8,397 nucleotides of DNA from Bacillota bacterium (GTDB lineage: Bacteria > Bacillota > Clostridia > Acetivibrionales > DSM-2933). Location of the stretch: assembly GCA_030705945.1 (NCBI GenBank), contig JAUZPS010000181.1:1-8397 (forward strand), given 5' to 3'. Both the position numbers and the translations under genes were made by a program. Of the stretch, positions 1 through 6,293 are shown piece by piece; the stretch's first letter is position 1; each line of letters opens with the position of its first letter. The notes below the pieces were generated by a model, which saw only the letters and a program-made list of their open reading frames with translations, made no database searches and had not been told where the DNA came from.

Positions 1-1561
1 CATCAAAATTCCAACCACATTCATTCTTATTGGTACCAGCATATGTTACATCGAAAGTATGACCTATTTCATGTAAGATTCCAAATGACCATGTATCATA
101 ATTATTGATATTCTGCAATTCACCTTTTACATAACCCTGACTCCATAAAATTGGGTTACCTGCGACTGCCCATCCGCCTGGATCTTGATGAACCGATAGA
201 ATACCTATTTTAGAACCATTAAAAGGTAAACTGCCCACGAGTTCACTATATTTCAAATATGCCGAGTCAAGACGACTTACCCATTGGGAATAATTATTGC
301 TGGTGATTGCAGTTATATCTGTTTTCTCAAGATTTAGGAATACATAGCTGCCATCTTTTCTTTCAACGCTATTATCAGGAGCTATTATGATATTATCGAA
401 GTATGCTTTTCCGGTGGTAGTGTTATTCCAGTATCCAAGGCTGCATGCGATCTGAACTTTACCATCAGCAGGAGCCTGGAAGTTCATCATAATTTGCTTC
501 CAATTATAGTTGTTAAATATTGTAGATGAATCTGCACGTGTCCAAGTATTATAAATGCTGATTGTTGGACCAATATTATTCCATTCAAACACATTTACAT
601 TTTCTGCTTTTACATAGGCATACAAAACATATGGTTTATTGGGTTGTAAGGTGACTGTTTGAAATAAAGATACATGATCCGGTGATGTTGCAGATATACT
701 GAAACAATTTGAGTTATTTATACCTTTTCCGGGTTCAAATTTAATAGCAGCAGTGCCGGAACTTCCAGGAGTTTTAACCCAATCATAGTTGTTTACCTCA
801 AAATCAGCATTTTTTATAAGTGGAGTTCCAGATACAATAACACCGGCAGGAGAGCTTTGGGAAGAGATCTTATTGTTTAAAGTACATTTGGCAGATATTT
901 TATAAGTGTATACTCCTGTTGGAACATTTTTCTGCGAAAAACTTGTATAACTTGTATCTCCTAAATATGTTTCGTTTCTATAAACTGAATAAGTAATAGG
1001 GGCATTTAGAACACTAACAGAAGAATCATTCCAGCCAACAATTGTACCATTACCGGAATAGCTTGCCACTACATCGGTTGGGACTGTAGGAATATCAGTG
1101 TTTACTAGACCTGTACTTACAGTTATCTTGTCTAAATCTGGCGCCATGCTCTTGTCATTGTAAAATGTAACTGTATTGGTTCCTGCAGTTAAATAAACAC
1201 TACAGGTCTTTGTGCTCCAATAATATCCTGAATTAAAGTTGCCTGCAAAATAACCTTTGTTATTATTAACCCTAATCCACATACTTCTGTCTTCTCCTGA
1301 AAAATAACGGATTGCAAAATCATAAACTCCATTACTTGGAACACTGATATTTAGGCTAACTGTACCATTATCTGAGTTAAATTTTCCAATATTACTGACA
1401 TAAGTTCCGTTAGAGATTTGCGCGCCACGGGCAAGTAAACCTGCTTCTGCCTCATAAGTCATGGTAGCTGCATAAGAAGTTGATACAAAAAACACTGAAC
1501 TTAGGCATTGAATAATAAAGAAAATAGATACAAGTGCTGAGATTTTCTTTTGCTTTTTCAT
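1..1561 (-). CDS. Secreted M60-like zinc metallopeptidase with carbohydrate-binding and FN3 modules (3' end outside window)
   Basis: The frame stays open from the ATG at 1561 to the left edge, giving 520 residues without the C-terminus. Residues 1-31 are a signal peptide: MKKQKK, a hydrophobic core, then SYA before the likely cut. Residues 34-150 resemble a CBM35/CBM6 jelly roll, opening with YEAEAG and closing with APDLDKITV. Residues 155-243 look like a fibronectin III domain. Residues 248-395 (PLIKNADFE to AYFDNIIIAP) resemble a CBM4/9/22-type module. From about 400 a peptidase region begins, with HEIGH at 497-501 and GWNF at 516-519. E514 lies 12 residues after the second His, which fits the HExxH-x(8-28)-E pattern of M60/enhancin-like peptidases; this family acts on mucins and other glycoproteins. 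A dockerin or anchor may follow but cannot be seen. The start is fixed by a strong ribosome binding site 6 bases upstream. The domain order is seen; the M60 call is inference. Confidence 0.75.
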   Translation of the reverse strand, partial: MKKQKKISALVSIFFIIQCLSSVFFVSTSYAATMTYEAEAGLLARGAQISNGTYVSNIGKFNSDNGTVSLNISVPSNGVYDFAIRYFSGEDRSMWIRVNNNKGYFAGNFNSGYYWSTKTCSVYLTAGTNTVTFYNDKSMAPDLDKITVSTGLVNTDIPTVPTDVVASYSGNGTIVGWNDSSVSVLNAPITYSVYRNETYLGDTSYTSFSQKNVPTGVYTYKISAKCTLNNKISSQSSPAGVIVSGTPLIKNADFEVNNYDWVKTPGSSGTAAIKFEPGKGINNSNCFSISATSPDHVSLFQTVTLQPNKPYVLYAYVKAENVNVFEWNNIGPTISIYNTWTRADSSTIFNNYNWKQIMMNFQAPADGKVQIACSLGYWNNTTTGKAYFDNIIIAPDNSVERKDGSYVFLNLEKTDITAITSNNYSQWVSRLDSAYLKYSELVGSLPFNGSKIGILSVHQDPGGWAVAGNPILWSQGYVKGELQNINNYDTWSFGILHEIGHTFDVTYAGTNKNECGWNFD

Positions 1562-1567
1562 AAATAA

Positions 1568-1576
1568 CTCCTCCTC
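1568..1576 (-). promoter_or_regulatory. Strong ribosome binding site of the M60-like gene
   Basis: On the minus strand GAGGAGGAG lies 6 bases upstream of the ATG at 1561. It is strongly complementary to the 3' end of 16S rRNA and settles the start codon. Confidence 0.85.
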
Positions 1577-1685
1577 ATTTTTTGGTAAACTACTTTATAC
1601 TGTTATATTAATACTGATATCTATAATTTTTGTCATCTCCTCCTTTTATCATTTTTTATTAAGGCGTATACTTAATTACATGCCG

Positions 1686-1708
1686 ATTATATAATATAAT
1701 TTTTTCAA
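1686..1708 (-). promoter_or_regulatory. Possible promoter elements upstream of the M60-like gene
   Basis: On the minus strand there is a consensus -10 box TATAAT (1691-1686) and a TTGAAA (1708-1703), but only 11 bases separate them, so they cannot serve as a normal pair. The -10 box may work with a poorer -35 upstream. It would give a leader of roughly 120 bases. This is a weak call made on the -10 alone. Confidence 0.3.
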
Positions 1709-1883
1709 ATCTCACCGAATGGAAAAATTTTTTATAAAGTTTTCCCTTATCCTTAATTAAAATGGAGAAAATTGTATATTAAAGTATTGTTTAAAAAAGA
1801 TGAGAATAAATATTTGTAAGGTAAAATTGAATTTGCTTAAATTTACGTTTATACTGTAAATTGGAAATAACTTAACCATCTAT

Positions 1884-1982
1884 ATAAAAAGCACTATTAA
1901 TCTTACATTTGACGGAGCAAAATAACGAACGCTTTAACGTTATTTTGCGATAGGCAAATGTAAAAGATTAATTGCTTTTTAT
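1884..1982. repeat. 99-bp imperfect palindrome flanked by CTAT direct repeats (MITE-like)
   Basis: Four blocks pair in order across a 10-base loop (1928-1937): ATAAAAAGCA 1884-1893 with 1973-1982; TTAATCTT 1897-1904 with 1964-1971; ACATTTG 1905-1911 with 1955-1961; GCAAAATAACG 1917-1927 with 1938-1948. That makes 36 base pairs with small bulges and one internal loop. CTAT sits immediately outside both ends (1880-1883 and 1983-1986), as a target-site duplication would. Both strands end in GCTTTTTAT, so the structure could also stop transcription from either side, but the stem is AT-rich and no gene clearly needs it. A miniature transposable element is inferred; the pairing and the direct repeat are seen. 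Confidence 0.55.
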
Positions 1983-2132
1983 CTATTTAGTACAGAGGAA
2001 GATGCCAGACACGCAGTAATATATCCAAAACCCAGTAAAGAAGCTCTTAGAATTATGCAAGAATACAAGAAACTTTCAAAGAACAACGAAAAAGAGATAG
2101 GATTTAATTCCTATCTCTTTCTGTTAACTTGA
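1983..2132 (+). pseudogene. Possible C-terminal remnant of an unidentified gene
   Basis: One frame reads about 49 codons to a TGA at 2130-2132 and looks like protein in composition, for example FSTEDARHAVIYPKPSKE and ALRIMQEYKKLSKN. The frame stays open upstream only to a TAA at 1935, and no ATG/GTG/TTG with a ribosome binding site opens it, so it cannot be a complete gene. Its last third overlaps the tRNA-Pro terminator hairpin, suggesting that the original stop was lost or lay elsewhere. It begins exactly at the right edge of the palindrome. I do not recognise the family. It could be a chance open frame; the coding look is suggestive only. Confidence 0.3.
2089..2120 (-). terminator. Rho-independent terminator of tRNA-Pro
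   Basis: A perfect 12-bp stem (2109-2120 with 2091-2102) and a 6-base loop, followed on the minus strand by a run of five T that begins inside the stem. It starts 22 bases after the tRNA 3' end. The plus strand lacks a comparable T run, so the minus direction is favoured. Confidence 0.85.
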
Positions 2133-2142
2133 ATATAACTAG

Positions 2143-2215
2143 TCGGGGTGAGAGGACTTGAACCCCCGGCATCTTGGTCCCAAACCAAGCGCGCTACCAA
2201 CTGCGCTACACCCCG
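2143..2215 (-). tRNA. tRNA-Pro (anticodon UGG)
   Basis: A full 73-base cloverleaf on the minus strand. The acceptor stem CGGGGTG pairs with CACCCCG, followed by discriminator A (2143). The D stem is GCGC/GCGC with loop AGTTGGTA. The anticodon stem CTTGG/CCAAG holds loop TTTGGGA, which gives anticodon TGG. The T stem GGGGG/CCTCT holds loop TTCAAGT. The 3' CCA is not encoded (the genome reads CTA), so it must be added by tRNA nucleotidyltransferase. G37 follows the anticodon, as expected for a TrmD m1G37 substrate. Position 32 is U, so this tRNA is not a target for the neighbouring TtcA-type enzyme if that enzyme makes s2C32. It is transcribed alone, with its own promoter and terminator. Confidence 0.97.
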
Positions 2216-2235
2216 TTTCTCAAGCGACAAAAAGA

Positions 2236-2264
2236 ATTTTACTACACTCTTATATTTTTATCAA
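2236..2264 (-). promoter_or_regulatory. Sigma-A-type promoter of tRNA-Pro
   Basis: On the minus strand, -35 TTGATA (2264-2259), a 17-base spacer and -10 TAAAAT (2241-2236). Transcription would start near 2229, leaving a leader of about 14 bases before the tRNA 5' end at 2215. Spacing and position are ideal for a stable-RNA gene. Confidence 0.8.
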
Positions 2265-2390
2265 CGCCTAAATATCACTTATATTTCAATTTATAACAAC
2301 CTATCTCTTGATTCCTGTATTTTGCGTTATATTGCTACTACTTACGCCGAGCATTTTTATATTGTTCCCCATTATATATCAGTTTTAGAA

Positions 2391-2441
2391 TTGTAACAAA
2401 ACCGTAATGGCGCCATATAAATATATGAATTATAATATAAT
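2391..2441 (+). promoter_or_regulatory. Possible promoter of the ttcA-like operon
   Basis: Two overlapping TATAAT boxes (2431-2436 and 2436-2441) lie 20-40 bases before the gene, but neither has a good -35 at 16-18 bases. TTGTAA (2391-2396) with TATAAA (2416-2421) is another pair, with a 19-base spacer. A promoter is expected here because the upstream tRNA points the other way. Which element is used cannot be told from sequence. Confidence 0.4.
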
Positions 2442-2460
2442 ATGAAATAAGTCTAGAGAG

Positions 2461-3180
2461 GTGTTTCTTATCAGTAGGATTTTAGGACAAGTACGACGGG
2501 CAATACAGGATTATGAAATGATAAAGGAAGGTGACAGAGTCGCAGTAGGGGTTTCGGGAGGAAAGGACAGCCTTACTCTGCTTGTTGTTCTAAGACAGCT
2601 TCAGCAATTTTTCCCAAAAAAGTTTGAGCTCGAAGCAATAACACTGACATTGGGAATTGGCGAGTTTGACCTTACTCCTGTAAAGGAATTATGCAAGCGT
2701 ATTGGCGTCAACTATACCATAGAAGAAACACTAATCGGTAAGATTATCTTTGAAGCAAGGCAGGAAAAAAATCCATGTTCCCTGTGCGCTAATATGAGGC
2801 GAGGAGCCCTTCACAATGTTACAAAGTCATTGGGCTGCAACAAAATCGCGCTCGCTCATCATAGGGATGACGTCATTGAAACATTACTTCTTAGCGCGTT
2901 TTATGAAGGCCGCATACATACATTTTCACCCGTTACCTATCTTGACAAAAAGGATCTTCATATGATCAGACCGCTTATATATGCTGAAGAAAAGGAAGTT
3001 AAAGCTTTCGTCAAGGAAAATGGCTTAACGGTTGTTAAAAGTCCATGTCATGTAGACGGTTTTACAAAGAGAGAATCTATTAAAAAGATGCTCTATGATT
3101 TAGCTAAAGAAAAAAGAGATATTAAATCCAACATTTTCGGCGCTATCAAGCGAGCGGAAATTGATGGGTGGAAAGAATAA
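2461..3180 (+). CDS. TtcA-family tRNA 2-thiolation protein (short form)
   Basis: A PP-loop ATPase of the TtcA/TtuA group. These enzymes activate a tRNA base with ATP and insert sulfur using a [4Fe-4S] cluster; classical TtcA makes 2-thiocytidine at position 32. Numbering from the GTG at 2461: PP-loop SGGKDS at 32-37, cysteine pair C106/C109 (NPCSLC), HHRDD at 133-137, and a third cluster cysteine C196 in SPCHVDG. With 236-239 residues it is clearly shorter than E. coli TtcA (about 311), mostly at the ends. The start is uncertain. GTG 2461 overlaps the best ribosome binding site (AGAGAGGTG, 2455-2463), while an ATC at 2470 sits at ideal spacing from it. ATG 2518 would cut conserved N-terminal residues. 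The next gene follows 17 bases after the stop, so they are probably co-transcribed. The exact tRNA base modified is not certain. Confidence 0.85.
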   Translation: MFLISRILGQVRRAIQDYEMIKEGDRVAVGVSGGKDSLTLLVVLRQLQQFFPKKFELEAITLTLGIGEFDLTPVKELCKRIGVNYTIEETLIGKIIFEARQEKNPCSLCANMRRGALHNVTKSLGCNKIALAHHRDDVIETLLLSAFYEGRIHTFSPVTYLDKKDLHMIRPLIYAEEKEVKAFVKENGLTVVKSPCHVDGFTKRESIKKMLYDLAKEKRDIKSNIFGAIKRAEIDGWKE

Positions 3181-3181
3181 A

Positions 3182-3187
3182 AAGGAG
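3182..3187 (+). promoter_or_regulatory. Ribosome binding site of the NAGPA-family gene
   Basis: AAGGAG lies 10 bases before the ATG at 3198, right after the upstream stop codon. A closer ATG at 3188 abuts it and is in another frame, so 3198 is preferred. Confidence 0.75.
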
Positions 3188-3197
3188 ATGAACAGGA

Positions 3198-6044
3198 ATG
3201 AATTACATAAGAAAATCAATAGCATTAATCACAGTAATCACAATATTGTTTTTGATACCCGTAAATTATGTATCTGCAGATTCAAGTGTAATTTATCAGA
3301 CATCTGTAAAAGAAAATGTAACCTCTGGAGCAACCCTCGAAAAAATTACCAGATTCACCACCGATGGCTGGCAGTCTATAGACGTATTAAAGGTTGATCT
3401 GGGAAATCCTAATATCCAGGTAGACTCATTAACAAATACCGATTCTTTGATGAATCTTACTCAGGTAAAAGCCCTAGCTGACGCTCGAGGAGCAGTCGCA
3501 GCGATTAATTCCAGCTTCTTTAACCCTCTTGGCAAGGATAATAAGGGGTATGTCGACGGTCCGATAGTTGAATCGGGTAAGATTATAAGCGCTGTAACAG
3601 GGTATAACAGCACCGGAGACCATATGGCCTCTTTTTCTATAGATAACTCCAAAAAGGTATCCTTTGACTTCTGGAAAACCAATATAAAGCTTGTCGCTCC
3701 AAATGGAAAAATGGTGGACGTAGCCCAATACAATAAACCAAGTCCTGTTAACTATAAAGACATTACAGTTCTGGACAGGCGTTGGGGAAAAACTTCAATC
3801 GGTTCGTCGGATAAAAATCCAGAACTCTTTGAGGTTGTTGTAGTTGAAGGGAAAATTACCGATATGCGTTTTTCCCAACCTGCCGTAGAAATACCGCAAA
3901 ACGGTTTTGTAATTGTTACAACCGCTGCCAACGGACCTGCAATAACAAACAACTTCCAGATAGGCGACGATGTCAAACTATCAATCAATACCACTCCCGA
4001 CTGGAGTAATTTAGCTGTTTCCATGACAGGAAGCGCAATTCTTTTAAAAAATGGAAAAATACCGGACAAGTTTTCAATGAATATCGCAGGAAGACAGCCT
4101 AGAACGGCTATAGGCTGCTCAAAAAGTGGAACCCAACTCATTATCGTTACAGTTGACGGACGTCAAAACCTTGGCATAGGAATGACACAGACTGAGCTTG
4201 CAAACTTTTTGGCAAGTCAAGGAGCATATAATGCTCTCAATTTCGACGGCGGCGGTTCCACCACCATGGTAGCCCGTCAACCTGGAGACAGCGGTCTGTC
4301 TGTTATAAATAGTCCATCAGACGGAGCGCAAAGGTATGTGGCTGCCGGCTTGGGAATATTCTCAATCGCTCCTCCCTCAGAGCTTAATGGTCTAATTATT
4401 GACACCGATGATAAGAGCGTGTTTGTAAATGGTTCAAGAAGCTTCACTGTTTCAGGTTATGACAGATACCTAAACCCCATTACTTTGGACCCGAACCAGA
4501 TAACTTTCAGCGCTTCAGGAGTACAGGGAAGCTTTAAAGGAAATACTTTTTATCCAAAATCCTCAGGGAAAGCTGTCATTAAGGCAACAGTCGGAAATCT
4601 GAGCGCGGAATTCACTGAAGATGTTCTTGGTAATCCGGTAGAAATTAACCTGAATTATCAATCTTTAAAACTTCCGCTAAATGCCACTAAAAAATTCTCT
4701 GCTACTGGAAAAGACAAAGCTGGATTTACCTCAACCATCAACCCGCAAGACATAAATTGGACAGTTAATGGCAATATCGGAAGCTTCAATGGCAATACTT
4801 TCAGCGCTACAGGTCAGGGTACCGGTTTTATCGATGCTTCTATTGGAAATACTCATGCATACTGCGGCGTTTCTGTAGCTTCAAGCGCAAGCACAGTCAT
4901 TGATGGATTCGAGCAGGCTAACGGCTCGTTTATATCAAGCCCTACAGGTTTGGGTGGCGATTACAGTATATCAAACGAATATACAAATTCGGGAAGTTAT
5001 TCCGGGAAACTTACCTATGATTTTACAAATACAGAGGGCACGCGAGCTGCGTACATGGTGTTCCCCGGCAATGGTTTAACGCTGGCTCCTAATACTGATA
5101 AGCTTGGGCTATGGGTTTATAACACACATAGCGTTCCAAACTGGTTAAGAGCTGAAGTTTATGACTCTTCCGGAAGCAAACAAATTCTTGAATTTACAAA
5201 GGATATGAATTGGTCAGGTTGGAAATACCTAGAGGTATCACTTGACGGCATTGATGGTCCTGCTCGGCTAACAAGAATCTACCTTGCTCAGGTAAGCCCT
5301 GTATCAGATTCCGGAAGCATATATTTAGATGACTTAACTCAAGTGTCCTCATCATATCCAGCCCTTACTTCAGGCCAAATCCCTGAAGACACTAAATATA
5401 AGGATCCTTACAATAAAACCGTAACATACAAAAAAACCGCTAACTCCTTCCGCTTCAGCGTTTTTGGACAAACCTCCGAACCTAAGAACCTTCTTCAGAA
5501 GCTTTTGGTTGAAAGGTATGCGGACAAAACAAACAGCAGCTTGTGTGACATGGCCGTCCTTCTTGGAAGCGGAACTCATAAGATAACAAGTAAAATAAAA
5601 GTAAATACAATTACAACCAGCAGTAATTATAAAGCTATGGATATTAAAAACAGCAGGTTAATACAGTTAGATACCTCTAAAAAGGGACTCAGGCTGACTG
5701 ACCCTAAGCAATGGAGTTGGTTTTTGGACAAACTCAACACCTTCACTGGCAACAATATTTTCATTTTCATGTCCGACTCACCCAAGAACTTTTCCGATGG
5801 ACTGGAAGGAAACCTTTTCAGGAATATACTTTCAGACTATCAGAAGACAAAAGGCAAAAATGTATGGGTTATATATAAAAATACTACAAATTCAACAGTT
5901 ACAGAAAACGGCGTGAAGTATTTTTCAACTGCTGGATATGATATAAAAGGCTTAAATTCCGCAAACGCTGCTAACCAGGCAAAGTACCTCCTTGTAACTG
6001 TTATTGGCTCAGATATAAGCTATGAATTTAAGCCATCAATTTAG
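3198..6044 (+). CDS. Exported phosphodiester glycosidase (NAGPA family) with Ig-like repeats and degenerate phosphoesterase-like tail
   Basis: A 948-residue exported protein. Residues 1-27 are a signal peptide ending VSA. Residues about 50-390 match the phosphodiester glycosidase (NAGPA, formerly DUF2233) domain: AAINSSFFNP at 101-110, AGRQPRTAIG at 297-306, VDGRQNLGIGMT at 319-330, NFDGGGSTTMV at 348-358 and a closing AAGLGIF. The family namesake removes GlcNAc from GlcNAc-1-phosphodiesters. In bacteria a wall- or exopolysaccharide-linked substrate is likely but unproven. Two tandem Ig-like domains follow (about 393-475 and 480-560), each with a GSFxGNTF motif 84 residues apart. A jelly-roll, carbohydrate-binding-like module lies at 566-715. 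Residues 735-948 follow the strand order of a calcineurin-like metallophosphoesterase without its metal ligands. No LPXTG, SLH or dockerin is seen, so release into the medium is the simplest reading. It lies second in a unit with the ttcA-like gene. Confidence 0.85.
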   Translation: MNYIRKSIALITVITILFLIPVNYVSADSSVIYQTSVKENVTSGATLEKITRFTTDGWQSIDVLKVDLGNPNIQVDSLTNTDSLMNLTQVKALADARGAVAAINSSFFNPLGKDNKGYVDGPIVESGKIISAVTGYNSTGDHMASFSIDNSKKVSFDFWKTNIKLVAPNGKMVDVAQYNKPSPVNYKDITVLDRRWGKTSIGSSDKNPELFEVVVVEGKITDMRFSQPAVEIPQNGFVIVTTAANGPAITNNFQIGDDVKLSINTTPDWSNLAVSMTGSAILLKNGKIPDKFSMNIAGRQPRTAIGCSKSGTQLIIVTVDGRQNLGIGMTQTELANFLASQGAYNALNFDGGGSTTMVARQPGDSGLSVINSPSDGAQRYVAAGLGIFSIAPPSELNGLIIDTDDKSVFVNGSRSFTVSGYDRYLNPITLDPNQITFSASGVQGSFKGNTFYPKSSGKAVIKATVGNLSAEFTEDVLGNPVEINLNYQSLKLPLNATKKFSATGKDKAGFTSTINPQDINWTVNGNIGSFNGNTFSATGQGTGFIDASIGNTHAYCGVSVASSASTVIDGFEQANGSFISSPTGLGGDYSISNEYTNSGSYSGKLTYDFTNTEGTRAAYMVFPGNGLTLAPNTDKLGLWVYNTHSVPNWLRAEVYDSSGSKQILEFTKDMNWSGWKYLEVSLDGIDGPARLTRIYLAQVSPVSDSGSIYLDDLTQVSSSYPALTSGQIPEDTKYKDPYNKTVTYKKTANSFRFSVFGQTSEPKNLLQKLLVERYADKTNSSLCDMAVLLGSGTHKITSKIKVNTITTSSNYKAMDIKNSRLIQLDTSKKGLRLTDPKQWSWFLDKLNTFTGNNIFIFMSDSPKNFSDGLEGNLFRNILSDYQKTKGKNVWVIYKNTTNSTVTENGVKYFSTAGYDIKGLNSANAANQAKYLLVTVIGSDISYEFKPSI

Positions 6045-6074
6045 AATAACTTATCAACTGGGTATTTAGTATTC

Positions 6075-6109
6075 AAGAGGGTGATCAATTATGAGTTGGT
6101 CACCCTCTT
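6075..6109 (+). terminator. Hairpin after the NAGPA-family gene, probable terminator
   Basis: AAGAGGGTGATCAA (6075-6088) pairs with TTGGTCACCCTCTT (6096-6109) through 14 positions including one G-T pair, with a 7-base loop. It starts 30 bases after the stop at 6044. The following ATATTG is a poor T run, so termination may be incomplete. Confidence 0.65.
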
Positions 6110-6147
6110 ATATTGTAAATACAAATTCAATTATTCATTTACCTGAG

Positions 6148-6174
6148 TTGAAATATGGTTTATAATATTATAAG
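6148..6174 (+). promoter_or_regulatory. Possible promoter of the HAD-TPR pair
   Basis: TTGAAA (6148-6153) and TATAAG (6169-6174) are separated by 15 bases, slightly short. A perfect TATAAT (6161-6166) lies between them without a good -35. A small hairpin (ATCTGTT 6230-6236 with 6241-6247, 4-base loop) follows in the leader, just before the gene. Position between a hairpin and a new gene pair supports a promoter here; the exact boxes are uncertain. Confidence 0.35.
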
Positions 6175-6280
6175 TAGCTATTTTACTATTTAGAAATTAA
6201 AGTTTTAACATTCAACAAATATATTTAACATCTGTTGAGTAACAGATATGGGGCTTGAGAGAGCAGATTAGTAATACAGC

Positions 6281-6285
6281 AGGAG
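6281..6285 (+). promoter_or_regulatory. Ribosome binding site deciding the HAD gene start
   Basis: AGGAG lies 8 bases before ATG 6294. The in-frame TTG at 6255, 13 codons further upstream, has no comparable site and would add residues ahead of the conserved first strand, so 6294 is chosen. Confidence 0.8.
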
Positions 6286-6293
6286 CAGTTAAG

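Larger units (their letters stand above)
1562..2142. other. Gene-poor spacer between the M60-like gene and tRNA-Pro
   Basis: About 580 AT-rich bases without an intact gene. From left to right it holds the leader and possible promoter of the M60-like gene (minus), a featureless stretch at about 1740-1880, a 99-bp palindrome at 1884-1982, a short protein-like remnant at 1983-2132 (plus), and the tRNA-Pro terminator (minus) lying inside the end of that remnant. No riboswitch fold that I recognise is present. Confidence 0.7.

Noticed and set aside
1884..1982. Integron attC site or group II intron remnant
   Set aside because: The palindrome lacks the RYYYAAC/GTTRRRY end boxes of attC, and no domain V-like hairpin or intron reverse-transcriptase motif is present.
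1621..2142. Riboswitch or CRISPR array in the long spacer
   Set aside because: I found no regularly spaced direct repeats and no recognisable riboswitch core; the only strong structures are the palindrome and the tRNA terminator.
2148..2396. 82-codon open frame on the plus strand
   Set aside because: It reads antisense through most of tRNA-Pro and its promoter, has no ribosome binding site at its start, and its sequence has no family-like features.
3161..3397. 78-codon open frame overlapping the ttcA-like end and NAGPA start
   Set aside because: It is a frame shadow over two well-supported genes, with no initiation signal of its own.
3752..4141. 129-codon minus-strand frame inside the NAGPA gene
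   Set aside because: It is antisense to conserved NAGPA motifs; the plus frame explains the codon pattern.
6255..6293. TTG start extending the HAD protein by 13 residues
   Set aside because: There is no ribosome binding site before TTG, whereas AGGAG lies 8 bases before ATG 6294, where HAD family proteins normally begin.
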